A stretch of DNA of 12,578 bases from Merdimonas sp963929015 (lineage in GTDB: Bacteria; Bacillota; Clostridia; Lachnospirales; Lachnospiraceae): NCBI RefSeq assembly GCF_963929015.1, contig NZ_CAWVHE010000006.1, forward strand, positions 1-12,578, read 5' to 3'. Below the pieces are notes generated by a model, which was not told where the DNA came from, ran no database searches, and saw nothing but the letters and a program-made list of their open reading frames with translations. Positions within the stretch are counted from its first letter, which is position 1, and every line of letters begins with the position of its first letter. This document shows, one piece after another, positions 1-6,954 of the stretch. Made by a program: the position numbers and the translations under genes.

Positions 1-19
1 CACTAGATCGCGTGTTCGG
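1..19. repeat. Left copy of 19-bp terminal inverted repeat
   Basis: The first 19 bases, CACTAGATCGCGTGTTCGG, are the exact reverse complement of the last 19 bases of the window. The match stops at base 20. On the minus strand this copy puts a TAG stop (positions 5 to 3) in frame in the histidine kinase gene. A synthetic adapter or primer remnant fits best, because both copies lie at the very ends in inverted orientation and both break a gene. A natural repeat is not excluded. Confidence 0.85.
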
Positions 20-107
20 CCACCAGCAGGGCCGGAATAATCCCGATCAGGATCAGAAAAACCATGATCCTGAAATTCAGGCTCCGGAGAAATTTTCTCA
101 CATTCAT
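1..107 (-). CDS. Sensor histidine kinase, N-terminal fragment (partial)
   Basis: The reading frame starts at ATG 107-105, one base after the response-regulator stop TAA (111-109), so translation is probably coupled. It encodes 34 residues: a basic N-terminus (MNVRKFLRSLNFR) and then a hydrophobic stretch, about residues 14-31 (IMVFLILIGIIPALLVA), typical of the first transmembrane helix of HAMP-containing clostridial sensor kinases. It then meets a TAG within the terminal repeat. No sensor, HAMP, HisKA or ATPase domain is visible because the window ends. The identification rests on position directly behind an OmpR-type regulator plus the basic-then-hydrophobic N-terminus. The stop is probably artefactual, since it lies wholly in the repeat. 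The likely partner is the regulator just upstream. Confidence 0.6.
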
Positions 108-108
108 C

Positions 109-800
109 TTAAGCATTGAAATAATACCCTACTCCCCACTTCGTATGTACATATTTGGGTTCGCTGGGATTCTGCTCGATCTTCTCGCGCAGACGCCGGA
201 TATGGACGTCCACTGTCCGCACGTCTCCCGGATAATCATAGCCCCATACCGCGTTGAGCAGATGATCCCGGCTGTAGACTTTGTTCGGATTCAGAGCCAT
301 CAGTTCCAGCAGATCAAACTCCTTCGCAGTCAGATTGATCTCCTTTCCTCCGATGGTCAGACGGCGGCCTGTCACAGTCCATATGCAGGTCGCCTTTTTC
401 TATCACCCGGTTTGCCTCCTTCTCCGGCGCTTTTTTCTTTGTACGGCGGATAATGGCCTTGATCCTGGCTTTCACTTCCAGAATATTGAACGGCTTTGTA
501 ATATAATCATCCGCTCCGTACTCCAGTCCTAATATCTTGTCCATATCGTCCCCTTTTGCCGTCAGCATCACCACCGGAACGTTAGAGGAACTCCCTGATC
601 TGCTGGCATACCTCAAAACCGGTCAGCTTGGGAAGCATCACATCCAGCAGAATAATGTCATACTCCTTTGCGCGCACCATTTCCAGAGCCTCTTCCCCGT
701 CATATGCGCAGTCTACTTCCATCCCGTCCTGCTCCAGGCTGAACCGGATACCTTTTACAATTAATTTTTCATCATCCACTACCAATACTTTCTGTGCCAT
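109..800 (-). pseudogene. OmpR/PhoB-family response regulator (WalR/PhoP-like), two frameshifts
   Basis: This DNA-binding response regulator is split over three frames: 800-582 (receiver start), 616-314 (receiver end and linker) and 375-109 (winged helix). Removing one base at 587-588 gives ...QQIREF-SNVPVVMLTAK..., and removing one near 363-369 gives ...MDCD-RRRLTIGG.... The restored product is 229 residues, normal for the family. Visible features are acidic Asp9/Asp10, phosphoacceptor Asp53 (LLDVMLP), Thr80 and Lys102 (DYITKPF) in the receiver. The C-terminal winged helix carries LTAKEFDLLELM, RTVDVHIRRLREKIE and GVGYYF, as in WalR/PhoP. It lies 8 bp after the ComEA-like gene and 1 bp before the kinase gene, so the three form an operon. 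Membership of the OmpR family is certain; the WalR subgroup is an inference. WalR-type regulators are often essential, which favours sequence error over a true pseudogene. Confidence 0.88.
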
Positions 801-808
801 CTTTCACC

Positions 809-1270
809 TCAACGAACTACGATCTGATCCTGTATCTTTGAAAAAATGCCTTCTTTGATACCGGGGATCAACATGATCTCCTCGATGCTGACAAAAGGCC
901 CGTTCTGTTCCCGGAATTCAATGATCGCAGCAGCCCGCGTCTCTCCGATCCCGTTCAGCGTCATCAGCTCCTCCGCTCCGGCGGCATTAATATCTATCAG
1001 CTCCTCCGCCCGGCTTTCTTTTTCCGGCTGCGTATCCGTGCCTGCGCCAGACAGATTCCCTTCATCCTGCTCCTGAGATGATAAGGTTCCATCTGCATCA
1101 CCGTCCGATAACTCCGGCCGTGTACTGTCGTATTCCTCACAGGCAAAAACCATCTCGTCTTTATCCTGCAGCGAAAATCCGCAGAAAGACATCCCGCATC
1201 CGGCAAGAGCCGCGCACACGGCGCCTGTCAGTATACCAAAGAATACATTTTTCCCAAACTTTATTTTCAT
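809..1270 (-). CDS. ComEA-like helix-hairpin-helix lipoprotein
   Basis: The protein has 153 residues from ATG 1270-1268, chosen for the good ribosome site (AAAGGAG) just upstream. A longer in-frame start at 1366 would overlap the previous gene and lacks such a site. The N-terminus is a lipoprotein signal, with a hydrophobic stretch ending in ALAGC and lipidated Cys25. A low-complexity acidic linker rich in Asp, Glu, Ser and Gly follows. The last roughly 63 residues are a ComEA-type double helix-hairpin-helix domain: LIDINAAGAEELMTLNGIGE, then FVSIEEIMLIPGI. This fold binds double-stranded DNA without sequence specificity. Classical ComEA is a membrane-anchored DNA receptor for uptake; here a lipid anchor appears to replace the transmembrane helix, and there is no clear SLBB domain. 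No comEC lies beside it. It heads an operon with a response regulator and kinase. A cell-surface DNA-binding role is inferred. Confidence 0.82.
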   Translation of the reverse strand: MKIKFGKNVFFGILTGAVCAALAGCGMSFCGFSLQDKDEMVFACEEYDSTRPELSDGDADGTLSSQEQDEGNLSGAGTDTQPEKESRAEELIDINAAGAEELMTLNGIGETRAAAIIEFREQNGPFVSIEEIMLIPGIKEGIFSKIQDQIVVR

Positions 1271-1312
1271 GCCTTTCTCCTTTCGAAGAAAAGCTTTCTG
1301 TGTCCAGTTTTT

Positions 1313-1341
1313 ATTGTAACGGAGTTGGACAGGAAACACAA
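1313..1341 (-). promoter_or_regulatory. Putative sigma-A promoter for the ComEA-like/regulator/kinase operon
   Basis: On the minus strand, -35 TTGTGT (1341-1336) and -10 TACAAT (1318-1313) are separated by 17 bp. They lie in the 79-bp gap between the permease stop and the ComEA-like start. Spacing is ideal and both hexamers are close to consensus. No experimental support is available. Confidence 0.55.
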
Positions 1342-1349
1342 GGGCTATC

Positions 1350-1784
1350 TTAGGTTTCCCATTCAAATAATATAACGCCGCCCACTGCCACCAGAAGCCC
1401 GATCAGTTTCCGCCAGGAAAACATTCCCTTATCCAGGCCGAACAGACCCAGAAGCTCTACCGCCCAGGAAACCGTAAGCTGGGCGATCACAATCAGCATG
1501 GTCGCCCTGGCCGGCCCCAGGGCAGACATACTCTGGATCACCGTATATGTGATAAAAGCTCCGAAGACACCTCCCAGAAGCATATATTTCGGCGTCACTT
1601 TAGCGATGGCCATCAGACTTTCCCGGTCAAACATTGCCCAGATCGCCAGACACGCCAGAAGCGCGCTGAACTGCACCCATGTGGCGGACACCCATACGCT
1701 GCTCTGTTTCGTCACCTCCGTATTGAATACTCCCTGCAGGCTCATCAGCGCCCCCGAAAGTAAAGCGATAAAAAATCCGATCAT
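1350..1784 (-). CDS. YdcZ-type (DUF606) DMT-superfamily permease
   Basis: The product is 144 residues from ATG 1784-1782, which follows AAGGAGG at an 8-base distance; upstream in-frame Met codons have no such site. The size matches the DMT_YdcZ family (about 140-150 residues). Four to five hydrophobic helices are visible: about residues 2-20, 31-50, 65-85, 90-112 and 124-141. A conserved-looking core reads AFITYTVIQSMSALGPARAT followed by LIVIAQLTVSWAVELLG, typical of the family. Members are inner-membrane proteins with mostly unknown substrates, and short DMT proteins often work as dimers. The gene lies 59 bp after argD on the same strand with no clear promoter of its own, so it may be read with the arginine operon. 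Export or uptake of an arginine-pathway metabolite is possible but unsupported by the sequence. Confidence 0.8.
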   Translation of the reverse strand: MIGFFIALLSGALMSLQGVFNTEVTKQSSVWVSATWVQFSALLACLAIWAMFDRESLMAIAKVTPKYMLLGGVFGAFITYTVIQSMSALGPARATMLIVIAQLTVSWAVELLGLFGLDKGMFSWRKLIGLLVAVGGVILFEWET

Positions 1785-1839
1785 AGAGAGAACCTCCTTT
1801 TTACGAACATTTTCTCCCCACGATCGGATTCTTATACAC

Positions 1840-1856
1840 ACGGTCAGAAAGACCGT
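1840..1856 (-). terminator. Small stem-loop at the argD stop, weak terminator candidate
   Basis: ACGGTC (1840-1845) and GACCGT (1851-1856) form a 6-bp GC-rich stem with a 5-base loop, and it contains the argD stop codon. No run of U residues follows on the minus strand, so complete termination is unlikely. It may only reduce read-through into the permease gene. Confidence 0.25.
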
Positions 1857-3034
1857 TCCAGTTTTTCCGCCATTTCATCCACGTCCGCTTCCGTGATCAC
1901 CAGCGGCGGCAGAAAACGCAGCACATTCGTCCCTGCTGTGATGATAATCAGCCCCTGCTCCAGAGCACGGTTTACGATCTCGCCCACAGGTCTGCCGGTT
2001 ACTTCCAGTCCCTGGATCATGCCTTTTCCACGACGCTCCGCAAGAAAATCGTACTTATCCACCAGATCATCCAGTTTCCGGGTAAGGTATGCCCCCACCT
2101 TCTGTACGTGTTCCGTAATATGCTCTTTCTCATAGATGTCCAGCACCTTGCTCACCGCCGCGCATACCAGAGGATTCCCTCCGTAGGTGGTGCCGTGGTC
2201 TCCCGGAACCAGCGACGTTTCCGCGGCTTTCTTTCCAACCGCGAACGCTCCCACCGGGACGCCGCATCCAAGGGCCTTCGCCACAGTCATCACATCCGGT
2301 TCCACACCGTATTCCTGCCATGCGAACATGTAGCCCGTACGGCCCATGCCGCACTGGATCTCATCCAGGATCAGCAGAAGATCATGTTCATCGCAAAGCT
2401 CCCTGACGCCGCGCAGAAAATCTTCCGAAGCCACATAGATACCGCCCTCGCCCTGTATGGTTTCCAGAATAATCGCGCAGGTTTTATCGGTTATCTGCGC
2501 TTTTACGCTCTCCAGGTCGTTGTATTCCGCGAAACGCACGCCGCCTATCAGCGGTTCAAAGGGCGTCCGGTAAGATTCCTTCCCGGTAACGGACAGCGCT
2601 CCCATACTCCGTCCGTGGAAAGAATGGTTCATGGCGATGATCTCATACCTTTCCGGCCCGTACTTCGTATAAGAATATTTTCTTGCCACCTTCAGCGCCC
2701 CTTCGATGGCCTCCGTGCCGCTGTTGGTAAAAAATACTTTTTCCAGTCCGCTGGCCCTGCGCACCTTTTCCGCCGCTTCCGTCATGGGAACAGAATAATA
2801 CAGGTTTGAAATATGGGTCAGCTTATCCGCCTGGGTCTTCAGCGCTTCCGTATATTCCGGATTACCGTATCCCAGAGACTGTACCCCAATGCCTGCGGCG
2901 AAATCCAAATACTCTTTTCCTTCCACATCATAAAGCCGCACGCCTTTCCCATGATCCAGGACAATCTGATACCGGTTGTAGGTGTGCAGAATATTTTCTT
3001 CCGCTTTCTCGATATATTCCTTTTCCTTACTCAT
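1844..3034 (-). CDS. argD: Acetylornithine aminotransferase
   Basis: This PLP-dependent class III transaminase converts N-acetylglutamate semialdehyde and glutamate to N2-acetylornithine and 2-oxoglutarate, in the cytosol. The chosen start (MSKEKEYIEK, ATG 3034-3032) gives 396 residues, normal for ArgD. It overlaps the argB stop by 8 bases, with GGAGG inside argB upstream. A start at 3061 would add nine residues and increase the overlap. Visible motifs are SGTEA (105-109, PLP phosphate binding), NHSFHGR (136-142), LILDEIQCGMGRTG with Asp224, and the PLP-binding Lys253 in TVAKALGCGVP. The end (VDEMAEKLERSF) is complete. It is the fifth gene of the argC-GNAT-argJ-argB-argD run. Some members also act in lysine synthesis, but the context points to arginine. 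Confidence 0.96.
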   Translation of the reverse strand: MSKEKEYIEKAEENILHTYNRYQIVLDHGKGVRLYDVEGKEYLDFAAGIGVQSLGYGNPEYTEALKTQADKLTHISNLYYSVPMTEAAEKVRRASGLEKVFFTNSGTEAIEGALKVARKYSYTKYGPERYEIIAMNHSFHGRSMGALSVTGKESYRTPFEPLIGGVRFAEYNDLESVKAQITDKTCAIILETIQGEGGIYVASEDFLRGVRELCDEHDLLLILDEIQCGMGRTGYMFAWQEYGVEPDVMTVAKALGCGVPVGAFAVGKKAAETSLVPGDHGTTYGGNPLVCAAVSKVLDIYEKEHITEHVQKVGAYLTRKLDDLVDKYDFLAERRGKGMIQGLEVTGRPVGEIVNRALEQGLIIITAGTNVLRFLPPLVITEADVDEMAEKLERSF

Positions 3035-3923
3035 GATAATACTTTTCCTCCGAATCTCCAAGGATCGCCGTGCCTACGCCCTTGTTGGAGAAGATCTCCA
3101 GCAGAAGACTGTGGCGGATCCTTCCGTCCATAATATGCACTCTTGAAACGCCTGCCTCGATGGCGTCGATGCAGTTGGAAAGTTTAGGCAGCATTCCGCC
3201 GCCGATGGTACCGCTCCGGATCAGTTCCTTCGCTTCTCCCACATGAATCTCCGAGATCAGAGAATCCTTGTCGTCGAAATCCCGGTAAACCCCTTCGATA
3301 TCTGTCAGGAACGCCAGCTTCTCCGCTTTCAGGGCCTTGGCGATGGCGCATGCCGCGTCGTCCGCGTTGATATTGTAAGTGTCGAAATTGCCGTCCATCC
3401 CCACCGGGCAGACGATCGGGAGAAAGTCCTTTTCCAGCAGGTCGTAGAGAATCTTGGGATCCACTTCCGTGATCTCTCCCACATAGCCGATATCATGCCC
3501 GTCGGCGTATTTCTTCTCCACCTTCAGAAGACCGCCGTCCTTCCCGCTGACGCCTACGGCTTTTACTCCCAGCTGCTGTACCATGGACACCAGGCTTTTA
3601 TTCACCCGGTTCAGCACCATCTCCGCGATCTCCATGGTCTCTGCGTCGGTCACTCTCAGCCCGTTTACGAATTCCGCTTCTTTTCCGACCTTGCTCACCC
3701 ACTTGCTGATCTCTTTTCCTCCGCCGTGTACGATGATCGGCTTGAAGCCTACCAGTTTCAGCAGGGTCACGTCGCTGATCACGCTCTTTTTCAGTTCTTC
3801 GTCCACCATGGCGCTTCCGCCGTATTTCACCACGATAATCTTGCGGTTGAATCTCTGTATATAAGGAAGGGCCTCCACCAGTACGGCGGCCTTCTCCAGG
3901 TAAGTTTCCATCTCTTCTCTCAT
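3027..3923 (-). CDS. argB: Acetylglutamate kinase
   Basis: This kinase phosphorylates N-acetylglutamate with ATP, the second step of arginine synthesis. The product is 298 residues, beginning MREEMETYLEKA, with AAGGAG nine bases ahead of the ATG; Met5 is a possible alternative start. Amino-acid-kinase motifs are visible: VVKYGGSAM (about 32-39) for phosphate binding, IIVHGGGKEI (about 63-72), and a C-terminal AFLTDIEGVY plus IGGGMLPKL. An N-terminal helix of about 20 residues precedes the kinase core, a feature of arginine-inhibited hexameric NAGK enzymes. Feedback control by arginine is therefore inferred, and it fits a cyclic (ArgJ) pathway. The gene begins 14 bp after argJ ends and overlaps argD by 8 bp. 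Confidence 0.96.
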   Translation of the reverse strand: MREEMETYLEKAAVLVEALPYIQRFNRKIIVVKYGGSAMVDEELKKSVISDVTLLKLVGFKPIIVHGGGKEISKWVSKVGKEAEFVNGLRVTDAETMEIAEMVLNRVNKSLVSMVQQLGVKAVGVSGKDGGLLKVEKKYADGHDIGYVGEITEVDPKILYDLLEKDFLPIVCPVGMDGNFDTYNINADDAACAIAKALKAEKLAFLTDIEGVYRDFDDKDSLISEIHVGEAKELIRSGTIGGGMLPKLSNCIDAIEAGVSRVHIMDGRIRHSLLLEIFSNKGVGTAILGDSEEKYYHE

Positions 3924-3937
3924 TTCGTCATGCTCCT

Positions 3938-5161
3938 TCAGCTCCTGTAATCTGCGTTAATGTTGACGTATTCATGGGTCAGGTCGCAGCCCCACGCCGT
4001 AGCGCTGCAGGTCCCCATTTTCATATCCGCGATGGCTGTCACATAGTTCTCGGAGAGGATCTTTGTCGCTTCTTCTTCACTGTATCCTGTGGATACGCCG
4101 TTTTCGATGATCTTCAGCTTTCCTGCCGCGCTCTCAAAATACAGATCCACTTTCTCCGGATCGAACTGCACGCCCGCATATCCCAGTGCGCACAGGATCC
4201 GGCCCCAGTTGGCGTCATGCCCGTAGATCGCCGCCTTCGTCAGGCTGGAAGTGACCACGGACTTGCTCAGAGTCACGGCGTCTGCCTTGCTGGCTGCTCC
4301 GATTACCTTCACCTCAAACAGGCAGGTCGCTCCCTCTCCGTCCCCGGCGATCTTCTTCGCCAGTTCTGTATTCACGTAATGAAGCGCTTCTTTGAACGCC
4401 TGATAATTCTCGTCCTCCCGGTCAATAACCGGATTTTCCGCCATGCCGTTGGCCAGCAGCAGCACCGTGTCATTAGTGGAAGTATCTCCATCCACCGAGA
4501 TCATATTGTAGGTATCCTGCACATCCTCGCTCAGCGCCTTCTGAAGCAGTTCCTTCGTGATCGCCGCGTCTGTCGTCACAAAAGCAAGCATCGTGCACAT
4601 ATTGGGGTGAATCATGCCGGAGCCCTTGCACATGCCTCCCACCGTCACATCCTTATCTCCGATCCGGATCCGGACCGCCGCATACTTGGGCTTCGTGTCC
4701 GTAGTCATGATCGCTTTCGCCGCTTCCAGACCCGCTTCCTCTGTGGAGGCCTTGCTCTCTGCCAGAAGGCCGACGCCCTTCGCGATGCGGTCTATCGGAA
4801 GCTGCATGCCGATCACTCCTGTGGATGCCACCAGCACGGAACTCTCCGGGATATGAAGGGCCTTGGCCGCGGCGGCAGCCGTCTCTTTGCAGTAACCGTA
4901 TCCTTCCGCTCCCGTACAGGCGTTGGCGATACCGGAATTGATCACCACCGCTCTGGCTTCCTCTCCGCCGTAAACGACCTCCTGGTCCCACTTTACCGGC
5001 GCGGCTTTTACCACATTCGTCGTAAATGTTCCCGCAGTGACGCAGGGAGCCTGGCTGTACACCAGCGCCATATCCTTTCTGTCCTTATACTTGATCTGCG
5101 CTTCCGCAGCCGCCGCCTCAAATCCTCTGGCAGCCGTCACGCCTCCGGCGATGATCTCCAT
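3938..5161 (-). CDS. argJ: Glutamate N-acetyltransferase / amino-acid acetyltransferase ArgJ
   Basis: ArgJ moves the acetyl group from N-acetylornithine to glutamate, and bifunctional forms also make N-acetylglutamate from acetyl-CoA. It is an Ntn-type enzyme made as one chain and self-cleaved into alpha and beta chains. The product is 407 residues, full length. Oxyanion-hole residues Thr114-Gly115 (ASTGVIG) and the cleavage motif KGSGMIHPNMCTMLAF are visible, so the nucleophile is Thr190. The residue before it is Cys189, where many homologues have Ala. The C-terminus (DYRS) is complete. The ribosome site AGGAGG (5174-5169) is formed by the last Glu codons of the preceding GNAT gene, only 2 bp away, so the two genes are tightly coupled. 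Mono- or bifunctionality cannot be told from sequence alone. Confidence 0.96.
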   Translation of the reverse strand: MEIIAGGVTAARGFEAAAAEAQIKYKDRKDMALVYSQAPCVTAGTFTTNVVKAAPVKWDQEVVYGGEEARAVVINSGIANACTGAEGYGYCKETAAAAAKALHIPESSVLVASTGVIGMQLPIDRIAKGVGLLAESKASTEEAGLEAAKAIMTTDTKPKYAAVRIRIGDKDVTVGGMCKGSGMIHPNMCTMLAFVTTDAAITKELLQKALSEDVQDTYNMISVDGDTSTNDTVLLLANGMAENPVIDREDENYQAFKEALHYVNTELAKKIAGDGEGATCLFEVKVIGAASKADAVTLSKSVVTSSLTKAAIYGHDANWGRILCALGYAGVQFDPEKVDLYFESAAGKLKIIENGVSTGYSEEEATKILSENYVTAIADMKMGTCSATAWGCDLTHEYVNINADYRS

Positions 5162-5163
5162 AT

Positions 5164-5622
5164 CTACTCCTCCTCGATAAATGCCGTGATATTTTCTTTA
5201 TTTAATATAAAATCATAATAGTTCAGATCTTTTCGCTCCGTCCATCCGATCCGGTTCCAGAACGCATTTCCAATATCGTTCCTCGTAAACGCGATCAGGC
5301 TGACATTGGTGATCTGCTCCTCCTGCAGCGCTTTCATACAGGCCACCACCATGGCCTTTCCCACTCCATGTCTGCGGTATCCTTTCCGCACGCATACATG
5401 GTAGAGACATCCTCTTCTTCCGTCGTGTCCGCAGAGAATCGCTCCGATCAGCTTATCCCCATCCCATGCGGTCATGCTGGTGGCGGGATTTCTCTTCAGG
5501 AACCGGGCGATACCCTCTCTGGAATCGTCCATGCTGCGCAGGCCAAATCCTCCGATCGTCTTCCACAGCGCGTATACCTTGTCGTAATCCTCGATCGTCA
5601 TGACCCGTATATCTATATCCAT
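5164..5622 (-). CDS. GNAT-family N-acetyltransferase within the arginine operon
   Basis: The protein has 152 residues and is a single GNAT domain. Visible motifs are the N-terminal IRVMTIEDYDKVYALW, a DDSREGIARFLKRNP segment, motif D/A strands GRRGCLYHVCV, the acetyl-CoA pyrophosphate loop RRHGVGKAM (R/Q-x-x-G-x-G/A), and the closing FTRNDIGNAFWNRIGW. It resembles YpeA/RimI-like acetyltransferases. It lies 25 bp after argC and 2 bp before argJ, and its last three Glu codons supply the argJ ribosome site, so it is a fixed part of the operon. That context makes an N-acetylglutamate synthase role (a short non-ArgA type priming the acetyl cycle) a reasonable hypothesis, but a housekeeping or moonlighting acetyltransferase is equally compatible. 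The substrate is not determined by sequence. Confidence 0.88.
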   Translation of the reverse strand: MDIDIRVMTIEDYDKVYALWKTIGGFGLRSMDDSREGIARFLKRNPATSMTAWDGDKLIGAILCGHDGRRGCLYHVCVRKGYRRHGVGKAMVVACMKALQEEQITNVSLIAFTRNDIGNAFWNRIGWTERKDLNYYDFILNKENITAFIEEE

Positions 5623-5647
5623 CGTTTCTCTGTCCTTCCCTGCCTGT

Positions 5648-6688
5648 TTACGGGAACAGCGGAGCCATCCTGAGTCCCTCCGCCTCGTCCAGTCCGAATA
5701 CCAGGTTCATATTCTGCACAGCCTGTCCGGCCGCGCCTTTTACCAGATTGTCCATAGCGCCCATCATGATGATGCGTTTTGTCCTGGGATCGATCTTGAA
5801 TCCCACGTCCACATAATTGCTGCCTTCCACCCACCGGGTCTGGGGGCACACATCCTGCTCCAGCACGCGGACAAACCGTTCCTTATCATAATATCGGTCA
5901 TAGACCGCTTTCACTTCTTCCCAGGTCACTTCTCTCTTCAAAGAAGCATAGGCTGTCACCAGAATCCCCCTCTGCATGGGCACCAGATGCGGCGTAAAGC
6001 TGATCGTCACCGGCTCTCCTGCCGCCAGCGACAGTTCCTGCTCGATCTCCGGCGTATGGCGGTGGGTCGCCACTCCATATGCCTTGATGTTCTCATTGAC
6101 CTCACAAAACAGATTGTCAACCTTCGCCCCTCTGCCCGCGCCGGATGTCCCGGACTTGGCGTCAATGATCACGGTGGATGGATCGATCAGCCCTTCTTTC
6201 AGCAGCGGATAGATGGACAGGATACTGCAGGTGGGATAACATCCCGGATTCGCCACCAGACGCGCCTTTTTCACCGCCTCCCGGTTGATCTCGCACAGCC
6301 CGTATACGGCTTCGTCCAGATACTGTTTCGCCTTGTGTTCGATCCCGTACCACTCCTCGTAAACCGCCGCGTCCTTGATGCGGAAATCCGCGCTCAGATC
6401 GATCACCTTTACCTTATTTAATATATCGTCGTTTACCAGCGACGCGCACAGGCCCTGAGGCGTGGCGGTGAAAATCACATCCACCTGCTTCGCCATCTCT
6501 TCCATATTGTCGTCCAGACACCGGTCGTCCACCAGCTGGAACATATTCTGATATACTTTAGCGTACTTCTGGTCCACATAGCTTCTGGAACCGTACCATT
6601 TAATCTCGGCCTCCTTATGCCCCAGCAGAAGGCGGACCAGCTCCCCTCCGGCATAGCCGGTGGCTCCGATGATTCCAACTTTTATCAT
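5648..6688 (-). CDS. argC: N-acetyl-gamma-glutamyl-phosphate reductase
   Basis: ArgC reduces N-acetylglutamyl phosphate to the semialdehyde with NADPH, the third step of arginine synthesis. The product is 346 residues, the usual size of the long (type 1) form. Visible features are the N-terminal Rossmann loop GATGYAGGE (8-16), FTATPQGL (73-80), IDLSADFRI, the catalytic Cys150 in LVANPGCYPT, and the active-site region ATHRHTPEIEQ. The C-terminus KGAAGQAVQNMNLVFGLDE is typical. The start ATG 6688-6686 follows GAGGAAG. It is the first gene of the minus-strand arginine operon, read from the divergent promoter region it shares with argG. Confidence 0.97.
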   Translation of the reverse strand: MIKVGIIGATGYAGGELVRLLLGHKEAEIKWYGSRSYVDQKYAKVYQNMFQLVDDRCLDDNMEEMAKQVDVIFTATPQGLCASLVNDDILNKVKVIDLSADFRIKDAAVYEEWYGIEHKAKQYLDEAVYGLCEINREAVKKARLVANPGCYPTCSILSIYPLLKEGLIDPSTVIIDAKSGTSGAGRGAKVDNLFCEVNENIKAYGVATHRHTPEIEQELSLAAGEPVTISFTPHLVPMQRGILVTAYASLKREVTWEEVKAVYDRYYDKERFVRVLEQDVCPQTRWVEGSNYVDVGFKIDPRTKRIIMMGAMDNLVKGAAGQAVQNMNLVFGLDEAEGLRMAPLFP

Positions 6689-6730
6689 AATCTCTTCCTC
6701 TTTTCTGATCTGTACTGAAAACTAATTCCC

Positions 6731-6759
6731 ATCATATAACAAACAGAAGCCGAAGTAAA
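6731..6759 (-). promoter_or_regulatory. Putative proximal argC promoter
   Basis: On the minus strand, -35 TTTACT (6759-6754), a 17-bp spacer and -10 TATGAT (6736-6731) lie about 43 bp before the argC start. Both hexamers differ from the sigma-A consensus in only a few positions. A second promoter lies further upstream. Confidence 0.4.
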
Positions 6760-6805
6760 TACCTCCACCCTGTTTTTTTGCATGTTTTCTCATTCCACTC
6801 GCATA

Positions 6806-6834
6806 ATTATACATTTATTATTGAATTTATGCAA
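6806..6834 (-). promoter_or_regulatory. Putative distal argC promoter, near-consensus
   Basis: On the minus strand, -35 TTGCAT (6834-6829), a 17-bp spacer and a perfect -10 TATAAT (6811-6806) form the best sigma-A match in the intergenic region. The ARG-box-like sequence TTGAATTTATGCAA overlaps the -35, so a repressor bound there would block it. Confidence 0.5.
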
Positions 6835-6882
6835 TATATTTTTATAAAAAAGTCATTTAATGCATATTTTTTCACTTGCATT
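6821..6882. promoter_or_regulatory. ARG-box-like operator region (putative ArgR/AhrC sites)
   Basis: Imperfect palindromes built on TGAAT/TGCAT half-sites recur here. TTGAATTTATGCAA spans 6821-6834, and AATGCA (6859-6864) faces TGCATT (6877-6882). They resemble the TGAAT-AT-rich-ATTCA form of ArgR operators and overlap the -35 boxes of both the distal argC and the argG promoters. Coordinate repression of the divergent arginine genes by arginine is inferred. No argR gene is present in the window. Confidence 0.4.
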
Positions 6883-6904
6883 CCATCTGCACATGATGTA
6901 TAGT
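6876..6904 (+). promoter_or_regulatory. Putative argG promoter
   Basis: The -35 TTGCAT (6876-6881), a 17-bp spacer and -10 TATAGT (6899-6904) lie about 50 bp before the argG start codon. A ribosome site AGGAG (6941-6945) follows nine bases ahead of ATG 6955. The -35 shares bases with an ARG-box-like inverted repeat. Confidence 0.5.
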
Positions 6905-6954
6905 AGTATGCAGCAAATCCATTATAAAAGAATATTACAGAGGAGAATCGATTT

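Noticed and set aside
2108..2809. Long open frame of 233 residues on the plus strand
   Set aside because: It is the antisense shadow of argD, with no family resemblance and no ribosome site; argD motifs on the other strand are complete.
3974..5218. Long open frame of 414 residues on the plus strand
   Set aside because: It is antisense to argJ, rich in His, Arg and Cys in a way typical of shadow frames, and argJ is a complete recognisable enzyme.
5600..6421. 273-residue plus-strand frame opposite argC
   Set aside because: It is antisense to argC, which has intact motifs and length; nothing in the opposite frame resembles a known family.
6760..6880. Origin of replication or phage attachment site in the AT-rich intergenic region
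   Set aside because: There are no DnaA-box clusters, no flanking integrase and no tRNA; promoters and ARG-box-like repeats explain the AT-rich sequence.
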